Part shown: piece after piece, positions 10,620 to 21,134 of the stretch | How positions within the stretch are numbered: position 1 is the first letter of the stretch | Layout of the letters: the number at the start of each line of letters is the position of its first letter | DNA from: Danio rerio | Taxonomy: Eukaryota; Chordata; Actinopteri; Cypriniformes; Danionidae | Reading direction: 5' to 3' | Length of the DNA: 64,000 bases | Assembly (NCBI RefSeq): GCF_049306965.1 | Contig: NC_133182.1 | Span: 79,247,501 to 79,311,500, forward strand | Notes under the pieces: model-generated | The model's database searches: none | What the model was told of the DNA's origin: nothing | Seen by the model: only the letters and a program-made list of their open reading frames with translations | Translations under genes and position numbers: made by a program

Positions 10620-11162
10620 CAGTGGCATAGCGGACGGGCCCGCAAGGCATGCACCGCTGGGGGTGTGGGGGCCCGCGTGAATAGGGGGCCCCACGTCGTC
10701 GCGATTTTCAATAATTGAAAATCCAGCAACCGCAATAATCAAACTCTTGGGAACAACTGTAATCGGAACCAGGTTCACAGGTTCACAGGTCTGTGTTCTC
10801 TCAAGCGGTGGACTACTTCATTCTGATTGCTTGCCGCCGAACCGCGTCATATCATAGCTTAATGTTGACTTGATTTGATCTCTCCTTGACGCTCACACCG
10901 GAGAAGACGCGCCGCGCTGTTTCTCACCGCCGGTTCTTATGGAAAATGAATGACTTCTGGCTACTTTGATGCTCTCGCCGCTTTCGGTTTGTGATCGCTC
11001 CTCAGTTTGTGAAGGCTTCCCTGCATTGTCGCTCCACCCCGCCCCCCTTTCCCGCTCCTTAATTTGTGATCGCTTCCCAGCGTTGTCGTCCCCCCCCCAA
11101 CATCATGGGGCCCCGTCAGGGATCCCTGCAGGGGGGCCTCTGCATTTTGCGCTGCGTCACTG
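10620..11162. mobile_element. Non-autonomous hAT element
   Basis: 543 bp, starting CAGTGGCATAGCGGACGGGC and ending GCGCTGCGTCACTG (inverted). A perfect 8-bp duplication ATACACAC lies at 10612-10619 and 11163-11170. The inside is GC-rich (GGGGGCCC-type blocks) with no transposase frame. Confidence 0.85.
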
Positions 11163-11179
11163 ATACACACAATGTCATA

Positions 11180-11640
11180 AGACAATAATATTAGGTTGTG
11201 ATGTCAGGTGACCGACATTAAATGACTAGTCAGCGTCTAAAGACAACATTATTTTGATGTCCAATAATGACGTCAAATGATGTTGATATTTGGTTGATTT
11301 TAGGTTGTTAGAAAGTGACCAAAATCCAATGTCGAGCAACATCTTAAACCAACGTCATATTGACGTCAGATACTGACATTTATTCATCAGGCATGGCAAC
11401 CAAATTTTAACGTCTGATTGACGTCATAGTGGTAACGTCGACACGTCAAGCTGTCACATCATTAGACGTTGATATTTGGTTGGTTTTAGGTTGGACGTTG
11501 GACATTGGCATCGGGCTGACCTTGAGTTCTGATGTAAACCCGATTTTCATTTCCAAACAAAATGCAGCGTCTCCTCGACGTTAATCAATCTGACGGCGTG
11601 TTGACGTCTTGTGTCTGCTGGGTGTTTAAGGTCATTTCGG
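11180..11640. repeat. Unclassified fish repeat, GACGTC-rich
   Basis: Repeated motifs such as ATTGACGTCA, GTTGATATTTGGTTG and TTTTAGGTTGT occur in both orientations. A diverged fragment with the same words (TAAGGACAACGTTACTTTGA) lies near 37640-37765. The family is probably a non-autonomous DNA element; the boundaries are uncertain. Confidence 0.5.
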
Positions 11641-11654
11641 TCATCATACTGTAA

Positions 11655-11807
11655 ACATCCGTCATCTTCTCATCAGGGGTTGGGGCTGGAAGGGCATCCG
11701 CTGCAGAAAAACGTGCTGGATAAGTTGGCGGTTCATTCCGCTGTGGCGACCACGGATTAATAAAGGGACTAAGCCGACAAAAAAAAATGAATGAATGAAT
11801 GAATGAC
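11655..11807 (+). mobile_element. HE1/DANA-type SINE, 3' part
   Basis: Contains GGCTGGAAGGGCATCCGCTG and TTCATTCCGCTGTGGCGACC, then TTAATAAAGGGACTAAGCCG and an (AATG)n tail. The tRNA-derived head is absent. Confidence 0.85.
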
Positions 11808-12073
11808 AATGCTGACAAGCAGTAAACACGTGGTGGCATTTAAAAGTGTCTGACGTGGAGCACAGATGCTCTTGACAATTCTGGAGGTCATTAATAATAT
11901 AATAACACTAATACTGTTTTACATGACCAAATCAACATTTCAGATGTGTTACAGTGTGCTCAGCCTGCTGGTTTGTCCATTCACACACGTTTTCATCATC
12001 GCATGATCTCTATAACTAAATCACATGACCTTTTAATGTGCATACTGGAATCTGTTCACGAAAAGTGTTTCCA

Positions 12074-12450
12074 TCATAGGGCGCACTCACACTATGCTAT
12101 CCGAACCGTGCCCAGGCCCGTTTCGTTTGAGAAGTGCTAGTGCTCTGAATCGCGGTTCACTTGGCTGGCCCTGGCCTGATTGGAAAAGGTGTGCCAGAGC
12201 GCAGTTCACTTGGGCTTTAGCGTGGTACGCTTGTGTGTGTGAGTGCAAAACGGCTTGAGCCGAAAGCGAGACGTGACTAGAGACTGTTTGATATGGATTT
12301 ATTAATCATTCAATGAACGCAAACTGTCAGAGTTTATTAAAGACCCAAACCCCTCACTGCACCTTCAGCAAACCTCCTCCTTCCTGCAGCACCAGGACTC
12401 TATGATTGTTCGTGAGCGTCAAAAGTAGCGGATCTGTTGGGTGAAATATT
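12074..12450. mobile_element. Fragment of TTA-type MITE (related to 15294-15933)
   Basis: Begins GGGCGCACTCACACTATGCT, the terminus of the complete element at 15294-15933. Inner words such as GTTCACTTGGGCTTTA and AAAAGTAGCGGATCTGTT appear there in opposite orientation. The far end is missing, apparently cut by the LINE tail that follows. Confidence 0.6.
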
Positions 12451-12632
12451 GTGTAATAATATTTCTTCTCTTCTTTATTCTTTTAGAACCTGTTTTAACA
12501 CATTTTAATCAGTTTTTACCTGTTTTACACATTTTTTCTTGTCTCTTTTAATCCTGTTTATGTAAAGCACTCTGGATTGCCACTGTGTATGAGATGTGCT
12601 GTATAAATAAACTTCCTTCTCTTTCCAGAGCA
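12451..12632 (+). mobile_element. LINE (L2-type) 3' tail fragment
   Basis: TAAAGCACTCTGGATTGCCA, GTGTATGAGATGTGCT and ATAAATAAACTTCCTT match the 3' tail of the L2 copy ending at 54650. Only the tail is present. Confidence 0.55.
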
Positions 12633-13173
12633 TTGCAGAAGGAATTTACCGCCATTTTCAAAAAGGGCCCGTTCAAACATGATCTCTTTGTAGGAAATTA
12701 CCAGCAAAACAACCTGTATGTATGAAAGGGACTATAGTATTAACAATTAGTACCACTAAATGGAGCTTCTGCCGCACTTAGATGTAATACAGAAGAAAAT
12801 GAGCGGGACATTCGGCTGATGATACGGTGGTTCAGTTTCTAGCATTACCTTATGGATATAAATGTGTTGACAGTGAACACTTTTACTACTCAGTGTGCAT
12901 GTAAGATAAGCAGAAAATTAATTTCAGACTCAACACTTTACTGAGGAAAACATTTAGATAAGCTGCAGATGTCAGTAAAGCTGATGACTGATAACATTAA
13001 CACATGGGATGTGTTGCAATGCATGCAAGATTTTATATTTGTATTTATTCGTTTAAATAATGTCAGGTGAAGTTATCAGGTTATTACAGGCTCATATAAT
13101 GATCATTAATTTGTATGAGCACAAATAAAGAAAACTGTGTATTGAGTGTTTAATATATTCCTAAAGTTTCTCA

Positions 13174-13327
13174 GTAAAAGCACAGTCAGAGCTGAGATTA
13201 AACCAGCGGATAAAGCAGCAGCAGATAACAGAGCAGAAGACACAGGAGCAGAGCAGAACTCAGTCATCATTGGGGACGTTGTTCTGCCGTGAACACAGCG
13301 CTGTAGAAATCTCCTGAATATATCAAG
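13174..13327 (+). other. Noncoding exon 1 of receptor copy 2
   Basis: 154-bp homologue of the exon at 8276. The donor GTAAGA is at 13328, and the intron runs 13328-13539 (212 bp). Confidence 0.65.
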
Positions 13328-13539
13328 GTAAGACAGAGCTGTTGTTAGTGTTTGACTGTAAGTCATTAAAGATGAACTGAATGTAACACAGACTAGAATG
13401 CAGGAATGTTTTCAGCCGGATGATTCTGACTTGTTGGACTTTTAGCTGCTGTTATGAGCTTTGTGTCTTCTGAAAGCTGCTCAGCATTTATTCAGCGCTC
13501 ACACTTTACACTCACTCATGTGCTCGTGTGTGTTCACAG

Positions 13540-14391
13540 ATGAACAACTCAGACTTCAACATCACAGAGAGAAACCGGAAACTAGATTATCCATTTGAGT
13601 GGAAGTTTACACCTGAAGAGCTGGAGATGAAGGTCAGATTCTCCATCTTCATGATCATCGGTGTGTCTGCAGGTCTACCAGCTCTTGTTTGGTCTGTCGG
13701 TGAACTGATTGAGCACAGAAGGAATGGACACCGTATTTCAGTCTTCATCATCCTCCTCCTCCTCACTGACTTCACTGAGCTTTACTTGACTCCTTATGTA
13801 CTGATCAAATATCTCCTAAATGAGACCCTTTGGAATAAGGATTTGACTGGTAGGGTTTTATGGACCTTATGGTTATCCTCAAGATTCTTTGGTCTGCTCC
13901 TGAATCAGCTGGTGGCGCTAGAGGGGATTCTCTCAGTCAGATATCCGCTGTACACTGCTGCTGTTTTCTCCTCACGCTGCTTCAGACTCTTCTACATACT
14001 TGTGCTTCTCTGTATCATGATCTGTCGAGTTTTTGTGTTTAATTTATGTATGAAAATGGGAAGTTATTTCTTGTTTCGTCTTTCTCTCTTTCTCGTGTCT
14101 GTGATCACGTGGATAATCTCGTGTGGAGCTTTATGTTCTGCTGAGCGTCGCTCTCACACATCCAGGAAAGCAGATCCTCATATTGTGGTGATTTTCATGG
14201 TCACTCTGCTGGTGCTTTACATTTACCTCATTTTATCCATGAAATTTTTTTCTTTGAGATATCTATATCTGCTCCAAAGTGTTTTAAATTGTTCTCAGTT
14301 CCTGATGAGGTTGAGATTGATCTCAGACCCTCTGCTGTGTGTGCTGGTCTGCAGGCAGAATCTCAGGCTGCATTTACACCACAGGTCTTGA
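13540..14391 (+). CDS. 7TM receptor-like protein, copy 2 (283 aa)
   Basis: Single coding exon starting at the ATG that directly abuts the acceptor TTCACAG. The N-terminus MNNSDFNITERN has two glycosylation sequons. The invariant blocks GELIEHRRNGHRISVF, LEGILSVRYPLY, AERRSHTSRKADPH and LISDPLLCVLVCRQ are all present. The stretch between TM2 and TM3 (NETLWNKDLTGRVLWTLW) lacks the cysteine found in most other copies and carries a possible third sequon. TM4-TM5 and TM6-TM7 differ strongly from copy 1, although the flanking intron and exon 1 are almost identical. The tail ends LRLHLHHRS, unlike any other copy. Divergent rhodopsin-like receptor; ligand unknown. Confidence 0.85.
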   Translation: MNNSDFNITERNRKLDYPFEWKFTPEELEMKVRFSIFMIIGVSAGLPALVWSVGELIEHRRNGHRISVFIILLLLTDFTELYLTPYVLIKYLLNETLWNKDLTGRVLWTLWLSSRFFGLLLNQLVALEGILSVRYPLYTAAVFSSRCFRLFYILVLLCIMICRVFVFNLCMKMGSYFLFRLSLFLVSVITWIISCGALCSAERRSHTSRKADPHIVVIFMVTLLVLYIYLILSMKFFSLRYLYLLQSVLNCSQFLMRLRLISDPLLCVLVCRQNLRLHLHHRS

Positions 14392-14654
14392 TGATCAATT
14401 CTGATTTTGTGACTGTATCCAGTGTTGTTGACCACCTGCTTACATCATCTTTTACAAGTGACTTGTATATAATTGTCTGCATTTACACTGCACATGGGAA
14501 AGGCGCAATGACCTGGAAAAAAGAAAAAAAATAATAAGAAAAAAGCTTTTTTTCATTCCTGTATTACATCTTTTCGCAAGTTGACAAGTTGTTTTATATA
14601 GAAGCTCATTCCCGCTACTAAATAAAAATAAAAATAAATACAGTTTAAAAAAGT

Positions 14655-15050
14655 ATAAAGTCTGAGTTGTGAGTTATTAAGTCAGAATTGTGAGTTATAA
14701 AGTCAGAATTGCAAGTTATTAAGTCAGAGTTGCGAGTTATTAAGTCAGAATTGTGAGTTATTAAGTCAGAATTGCGAGTTATATAGTCAGAGTTGCGAGT
14801 TATTAAGTCAGAATTGTGAGTTATTAAGTCAGAATTGCGAGTTATTAAGTCAGAGTTGCGAGTTATTAAGTCAGAATTGTGAGTTATTAAGTCAGAATTG
14901 CGAGTTATATAGTCAGAATTGTGAGTTATTAAGTCAGAGTTGTGAGTTATTAAGTCAGAATTGTGAGTTATTAAGTCAGAATTGTGAGTTATTAAGTCAG
15001 AATTGTCAGTTATTAAGTCAGAATTGCGCGTTATAAAGTCAGAATTGTAG
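14655..15050. repeat. 21-bp minisatellite, about 19 copies
   Basis: Tandem repeats of GAGTTATTAAGTCAGAATTG plus one base, with the variants AGTCAGAGTTGC and ATATAGTCAG. It begins about 260 bp after the stop of receptor copy 2. Confidence 0.9.
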
Positions 15051-15293
15051 GGCTTGTAGAGCGCTAGAACAGAGAGTTTAACTGGATAAACTAAGAAATC
15101 CGGGTCTGCTGAATGTGTTCATGTAGGAGTAGCATGTCATTGGAGTAAATTTCAGGACACTCTTTTAAGCAGAAATCTTAATTGAATCTACCCCTTAGCC
15201 CTACCTCTTAACCTTACCCCTCGTTTGGCTATGCATGAAAGTGGCTACAGTGTTAACAATTAGTACCACTAAACAGAGCTACCGCCACACTTA

Positions 15294-15933
15294 GGCCGTA
15301 CTCACACTATGTACAGTTGCCCCGAACCTGGCCAAAGCATGCTTGTCCCCCCTCCTGTCTCTCTCGACGGCTCGCACTCACACTACAATCAGGCCTGGGC
15401 ACGCTTACGACATCGATGCTGCGCTGCTCAGTGAGCGCTCTCGCTCAGCACAGTGGAGATTTCCCTAGTTATATCGTTTCAGTCGTTTGCTATGCAGTGA
15501 CATGCAGTCAAATATTTCACAAAACAGTCCTTAGGGATGCGGGGACACGCAGTCAGATATTTCGACGAACAGATCCGCCACTTTTGACGCTCATAAACAA
15601 TCATAAAGCCCTCGTGCTGCAGGAATGAAGAGGTTGGCTGATGGTGCACAGCTGTTGTGCAGTGAGGAGTTTGCGTCTTTAATAAACTACGGCAGTTTGC
15701 GTTCATTGAACAGTAAGATTGATTAATAAATCCATATGAATTAGTCCCTTAAAAGTCACGTCTCGCTTCCGGTTTTAAAGCCCAAGTGATCCACGCTCAG
15801 GCCCACCTCTTCCAACCGGGCCAAGGCCGGCCAAGTGTACGGTTCCTGAGCCTGATTCAGCGCACACACACTTCTCAAACGATCCGGGAAAGGGGCCTGT
15901 GCACGGTACAGACAGCATAGTGTGAGTGCGCCT
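15294..15933. mobile_element. TTA-flanked MITE (Harbinger-like)
   Basis: 640 bp with inverted ends GGCCGTACTCACACTATG and CATAGTGTGAGTGCGCCT, flanked by TTA (15291-15293, 15934-15936). The paralogous flank near 12771 (GCCGCACTTAGATGTAATAC) is the empty site, so the insertion came after that duplication. Confidence 0.8.
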
Positions 15934-16018
15934 TTAGATGCAAAACAGAAGAAAAGGAGCCGGACATTTGGCTGATAATAAAGTGGTTCAGTTTCCAGCA
16001 TCACCCAATGGATATAAA

Positions 16019-16262
16019 CAGCCTGATCTCACGAGAAAACGTAAGTATTTTACGTTTTGCCAGTTTAGTGGCTAATTCGTACGAGTTCAGTCGTACGAAA
16101 TGGTACGATTTTAAAAAGGAGGCGTGGCACCTAACCCCACCCCTAACCCCAACCATCATTGGGGGATGAGCAAATCGTACTAAATTGTATGAATTAGATC
16201 GTACGAATTCATACGAATTAGCCAATAAATGAAAAAGTTAAGATTGCCGTGAGATTGTGTTG
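16019..16262. mobile_element. Non-autonomous hAT-type MITE, second copy
   Basis: 244 bp, starting CAGCCTGATCTCACG and ending CGTGAGATTGTGTTG. A perfect 8-bp duplication GATATAAA lies at 16011-16018 and 16263-16270. The empty site, a single GATATAAA, is at about 12854-12861 in the paralogous flank. Same family as 5830-6062, with inner CGTACGAATT words. Confidence 0.85.
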
Positions 16263-16289
16263 GATATAAATGTAAACCTCTATGTAAAC

Positions 16290-16293
<4 letters not shown>

Positions 16294-16361
<68 letters not shown>
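16294..16361. repeat. (TA)n microsatellite
   Basis: About 34 uninterrupted TA units, flanked on both sides by versions of GATATAAATGTAAAC. Confidence 0.95.
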
Positions 16362-16362
<1 letters not shown>

Positions 16363-16519
16363 CGTTGGATATAAATGTAAACGTGTGTTTAGGCAGAGGT
16401 TGATGTTAATTCTTGCTTGGCTTTTCAGAGACGTTAAAATAAAAATCTCTAAATACACATCTACCTTTTTCATCTTTGAGAAATCAGCTTGATAAACACA
16501 TATCACCATGTGCTTCCAA

Positions 16520-16673
16520 GTAAAACCACAGTCAGAGCCGAGATCAAACCAGCGGATAAAGCAGCAGCAGATAACAGAGCAGGAGACACAGGAGCAGAGC
16601 AGAACTCAGTCATCATTGGGGACGTTGTTCTGCCGTGAACACAGCGCTGTAGAAATCTCCTGAATATATCAAG
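16520..16673 (+). other. Noncoding exon 1 of receptor copy 3
   Basis: 154-bp homologue. The donor is at 16674, and the intron 16674-16885 is 212 bp. Confidence 0.65.
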
Positions 16674-16885
16674 GTAAGACAGAGCTGTTGTTAGTGTTTG
16701 ACTGTAAGTCATTAAAGATGAACTGAATGTAACACAGACTAGAATGCAGGAATGTTTTCAGCCGGATGATTCTGACTTGTTGGACTTTTAGCTGCTGTTA
16801 TGAGCTTTGTGTCTTCTGAAAGCTGCTCAGCATTTATTCAGCGCTCACACTTTACACTCACTCATGTGCTCGCGTGTGTTCACAG

Positions 16886-17878
16886 ATGAACAACACAGAC
16901 TACAACATCACAGAGAGAAACCGGAAACTAGATTATCCATTTGAGTGGAAGTTTTCACCAGAAGAGCTGGAGATGAAGATCAGATTCTCCATCTTCATGA
17001 TCATCGGTGTGTCTGCAGGTCTACCAGCTCTTGTTTGGGCTGTCGGTGAACTGATTGAGCACAGAAGGAATGGACACCGTATTTCAGTCTTCATCATCCT
17101 CCTCCTCCTCACTGACTTCACTGAGCTTTACTTGAGCCCCTATGTACTGATGAAACATCTCTTAGATGAGCTTCTGTGTGATATGTATTGGACATGTTGG
17201 ATCATTTGGTCTTTATGGTGGTCTTCAAGAGTGTGTGGTCTCCTCCTGAATCAGCTGGTGGCGCTAGAGGGGATTCTCTCAGTCAGATATCCGCTGTACA
17301 CTGCTGCTGTTTTCTCCTCACGCTGCTTCGTCGTTTTCTACATACTTGTGCTTCTCTGTCTCTTCCCCAGTGGATTATTTTGGTTTTATTTAATTATGAC
17401 AGAAACATATCTCTATGTCTTTCCTTTCACTGTGTTCCTCGTGTCTGTGAACACGTGGATAATCTCTTGTGGAGCTTTATGTTCACCCGAGCGTCGCTCT
17501 CACACATCCAGGAAAGCAGATCCTCATATTGTGCTGATTTTCCTCTTCAGTCTGCTGGTGCTTTACATGTATCTTACTCTGTTTGTCATATTTTTAGTTA
17601 GGCCATATTCAAATATGCTCAATATTCTTTGTAATATTTCTCTTCTCCTGGTGAGTGTGAGACTGATCTCAGACTCTCTCCTGTGTGTGCTGGTCTGCAG
17701 GCAGAGTCTCAGCGTTCAGACAACACAGCAGACAGGGAACGTCCCCCAGATGTGCCATATGTCCCTTAAAGTTTTGCATACAGCCTGTGTAAAAACTTTA
17801 ATAATAGTGTACACAGTTGGGTCTCTGATATTTTGCTCTATATTGACCTTCAAGGTGTATACACTTTTCCGGTTTTAG
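16886..17878 (+). CDS. 7TM receptor-like protein with extra hydrophobic tail, copy 3 (330 aa)
   Basis: Single coding exon, with the start directly after the acceptor CACAG. N-terminus MNNTDYNITERN carries two sequons. The seven-helix core with LEGILSVRYPLY and DSLLC (copy-specific S for P in the DPLLC motif) is followed by a tail of about 54 residues found only in copies 3 and 5. The tail starts VQTTQQTGNVPQ and ends in a hydrophobic run (VKTLIIVYTVGSLIFCSILT) that could form an eighth membrane segment or a buried tail. ICL3 reads SPERRSHTSRKADPH. The protein is identical to copy 5. Whether the tail is translated in the cell is unproven; it is open because the stop codon used by copies 1, 4, 6 and 7 is absent. 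Confidence 0.85.
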   Translation: MNNTDYNITERNRKLDYPFEWKFSPEELEMKIRFSIFMIIGVSAGLPALVWAVGELIEHRRNGHRISVFIILLLLTDFTELYLSPYVLMKHLLDELLCDMYWTCWIIWSLWWSSRVCGLLLNQLVALEGILSVRYPLYTAAVFSSRCFVVFYILVLLCLFPSGLFWFYLIMTETYLYVFPFTVFLVSVNTWIISCGALCSPERRSHTSRKADPHIVLIFLFSLLVLYMYLTLFVIFLVRPYSNMLNILCNISLLLVSVRLISDSLLCVLVCRQSLSVQTTQQTGNVPQMCHMSLKVLHTACVKTLIIVYTVGSLIFCSILTFKVYTLFRF

Positions 17879-18215
17879 TCTTGATGTAATAAATGCACCT
17901 GTTAACACAGCTTTACTGTATTTTACTTTGATAGTTACTTGATATGTGATATGCAGACATTGTCTGGGATGTCAGTCTGTATGTTTTCCACAGTTTCCTA
18001 AGGTATTCATCATGTTCATGTGCTGTAAGAGAATGTAGAAATGCTGATAATGCACAAATCCTCATTTCAGACTTTGCATGTTGCTGATGAAAACATTTAG
18101 ATCATTTGCAAATATCAGTTGAAGACTGATAACATCAGCGAGTGGGACGTGTTACAGCATGGTGGCAGATTAAATGGCGGCTCTTGTTTTAAACTATTGA
18201 TATTCGCTCTCAATA

Positions 18216-18867
18216 TTTTGGCTGGCTTGTGTAGCAAGCCAGACTATTGTTATCCTATTTTTCTTCTGAGACTAAAAATTAAACTCTATCTCCTCCTAGA
18301 GCTTTCAAGCTATGCCCACCAAACTCACACCAGACCTCCAAACTGGTCTGACTCGGGTTGCTATATCTTTTCCGACTGATCCTACTTTTGGTTTTCCGAA
18401 AAACATCCCGGGGCCGTCAGAAAAATCCCATTGACTTAACATTGGACCAAACTTTGTGACCTCATAAGTCTGCATCAGACTGTCCTACAGGCTTCTAACT
18501 GGGCTCATTTAACTCAGACTACCAAACTACTAATAACTGATGAGCTTTTAACTTTCTAGCCACACCCCTAACAACCAGATACGGCACCCTAGCAACGGTC
18601 CCATAGACTGCCATTATAGAGGTTCAGATTGATATTGTCATGCTGCAGTGTGATAGAGACATGGGTGTTGCTTTTACCTGTTCATACTGGCAAGAAGCTT
18701 GGATACATCATCAGTCTAAGCTGCCAATCCACTCCATAGCAACAAAACAGACTAACCTAGCAACGATATAACAGCAGCTGTATCTCAGTATCAGAACATC
18801 GTAGAGAAGCGGGGGTTGGCTTGTTTGACTCATGCTAGCACACCATCCATCCATCCATCCCTCCATC

Positions 18868-18917
<50 letters not shown>

Positions 18918-19012
18918 ATATCTATCTATCTATCTATCTATCTTTTCATACTTTTTAAAACTGTTTAAACTAAATAAACTATTACCATCAGGCTTTCACA
19001 AGCCAGCCTCAA
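18216..19012. mobile_element. TIR DNA element carrying a (TCTA)n tract
   Basis: Inverted ends TTGGCTGGCTTGTG and CACAAGCCAGCCTCAA. No transposase frame. The tetranucleotide tract lies at its right side. An almost identical copy lies in the second duplication unit at 25258-26150. Confidence 0.65.
18843..18942. repeat. (CCAT)n/(TCTA)n microsatellite
   Basis: CCATCCATCCAT followed by about 18 TCTA units with one interruption. The paralogous tract at 25884-26082 is about 98 bp longer. Confidence 0.95.
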
Positions 19013-19165
19013 AGTTTGTTCTCAAACTTTAAGAATCTAGTTTACACTAAAACTGCTGACAACCATTTTAAGTGTGCAATACCTTGACATGCGATACAGT
19101 GTTTTTATATTTACTGGACAAGCAAGAGAAGCAGGAGAAGCAATAGTATCTCTTAATGCTTCTTA

Positions 19166-19249
19166 GTAAAACCACATTCAAAAGCTCAGATAGGAGATCT
19201 GAGATACACCCAGCAGATAAACCCACAACCAGAAACCAGCAGTAGAGGG
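19166..19249 (+). pseudogene. Relic of receptor exon 1
   Basis: GTAAAACCACATTCAAAAGC, GATAGGAGATCTGAGATACA and ACCAGAAACCAGCAGTAGAG match the longer form of exon 1 seen in copies 7 and 8. The donor half is gone, replaced by A-rich sequence, and no coding exon follows. This is evidence of a lost receptor between copies 3 and 4. Confidence 0.6.
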
Positions 19250-19296
19250 AAAAAAAAGAGTCACGTTTTTTTTAAACACTTATAAAAATTCCTAGC

Positions 19297-19690
19297 GTGC
19301 ACCACACAGGTGAGAAGGGTTGATAAACCACCTGTGGTTGATTTTGTTTTTCTCTCCATATGCACCAGACACCATTTTAAACACCCGATACATCTTCAAA
19401 AAACATTGTGCAATTATGAGTGTGCTCCATACAGGAGAGTGGGCTTGACAAACCACCTGTATTGGACACTGTTTCCTCTCTATATGCACCAGACGCCTAA
19501 TACACACCCCATACATCTTCTAATACTTGTGCAATACTGAGTGAGCTCCCTATAGGTGAGCGGGTTTGACAAACCACCTGTAGTTGATGCTCTTTTCCTC
19601 TCCATATGCACCAGACACCTTATCAACATGCCATACATCTTTGAAAACTTTATGCAAGACTGAGTGTGCTCCACACAGGTGAGTGGGTTT
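19297..19690. repeat. About 124-bp tandem repeat, 3.2 copies
   Basis: Unit starts GTGC(A/T)CCACACAGGTGAG and recurs at about 19297, 19422, 19543 and 19665. Each unit contains ACAAACCACCTGTAGTTGAT and CCATATGCACCAGACACC variants. Duplicated at 26466-26858. Confidence 0.85.
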
Positions 19691-19899
19691 AACAATTATG
19701 ACAGTGTAGTCATAATAATATGATAATCTAAGGAAACATGTTTTACATTGCATATTCTAAAATTGTTCTGAACTGTTTATCCTTCTTTTTTCTAACAATT
19801 ACGTGAGGATGTCTAAACAATCTAATGACATAGGTTTGTTGACTCTCTTAGCATAAATATCACTGTAATCTGAATTTAAGGAAGGATTATACTTTAAAT

Positions 19900-20530
19900 C
19901 ACTCATAAATATATTTAAATGTTTAAAGTTAGGGTTTAAGTGTGTTTCTAGTTGTAACTAAATATATATTTTTAAATACAGATATAGTATGTTTAAAGCA
20001 CATTTGAGTTCAATTTCATGGTGTCTCAAAATAGCACAGTTGAGTACACTTAGATGGTATTAAGGTTATCTTAACATATACTTAACACTATCTTTTAGTA
20101 CATTAAGTACAAAATTAGAGTGCAAAAATAGAGCACTTTTAGTACATTACTAAAAAAATAGTGTACTTAAAGTGCATTTTAGCACACTGCTTTCACATTT
20201 TGTATATTCTTTTAATATATTACTATTATGCTTTAAGCTATTCTTAAATATATTTATAAATGTTTAAAATTAGGGTTTAAGTGTGTTTCTAGTTGTAACT
20301 TAATATATATTTTTAAATCCAGATATAGTGTGTTTAAAGCACATTTGAGTTCAATTTCAGGGTGTCTCAAAATAGCAGTTGAGTGCACTTAGATGGTATT
20401 AAGTTTATCTTAACATACATAACACTATCTTTTAGTACATTAAGTACAAAATTAGTGTGCGAAAATAGAGCACTTTTAGTACATTACTGAAAAGTGTACT
20501 GAAATAAAGTGCATTTTAGTGCACTTTTAT
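19900..20530. repeat. Two 341-bp direct repeats
   Basis: AGGGTTTAAGTGTGTTTCTA at 19931 recurs at 20272. The following sequence, including TTTTAGTACATTAAGTACAA and AAAGTGCATTTTAG, repeats in the same order. Duplicated at 27071-27697. Origin unknown. Confidence 0.8.
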
Positions 20531-20768
20531 TTTTTATCTGGGAATTCTACGCTCTTGAGAAATACACTTAGAATGAACAGAAATCTCTTGGTAGTGTTCA
20601 TATTAGTAACTGTGTTGGGTAATACTAACATGGTATTTTGAGTTAATGATACTTAATGTATAATCCAAATCACACTCGTTTTTAATTAATGTTCTTACGT
20701 TTTACATCAATACAAATCAAAACTTTTAAAACCTGAGTTTAAGAAAAAAAAACACCTAGTGCTTCCTA

Positions 20769-20922
20769 GTAAAACCACTGAGATAGCTGAGATTAAACCA
20801 GCGGATAAAGCAGCAGCAGATAACAGAGCAGAAGACACAGGAGCAGAGCAGAACTCAGTCATCATTGGGGACGTTGTTCTGCCGTGAACACAGCGCTGTA
20901 GAAATCTCCTGAATATATCAAG
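20769..20922 (+). other. Noncoding exon 1 of receptor copy 4
   Basis: 154-bp homologue. The donor is at 20923, and the intron 20923-21134 is 212 bp. The conserved upstream block of other copies is not present immediately before it. Confidence 0.65.
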
Positions 20923-21134
20923 GTAAGACAGAGCTGTTGTTAGTGTTTGACTGTAAGTCATTAAAGATGAACTGAATGTAACACAGACTAGAATGCAGGA
21001 ATGTTTTCAGCCGGATGATTCTGACTTGTTGGACTTTTAGCTGCTGTTATGAGCTTTGTGTCTTCTGAAAGCTGCTCAGCATTTATTCAGCGCTCACACT
21101 TTACACTCACTCATGCGCTCGTGTGTGTTCACAG

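Noticed and set aside
16294-16361. (TA)n tract as possible replication origin or CRISPR-like array
   Set aside because: A plain dinucleotide microsatellite. No spaced repeats and no CRISPR-like structure anywhere in the window.
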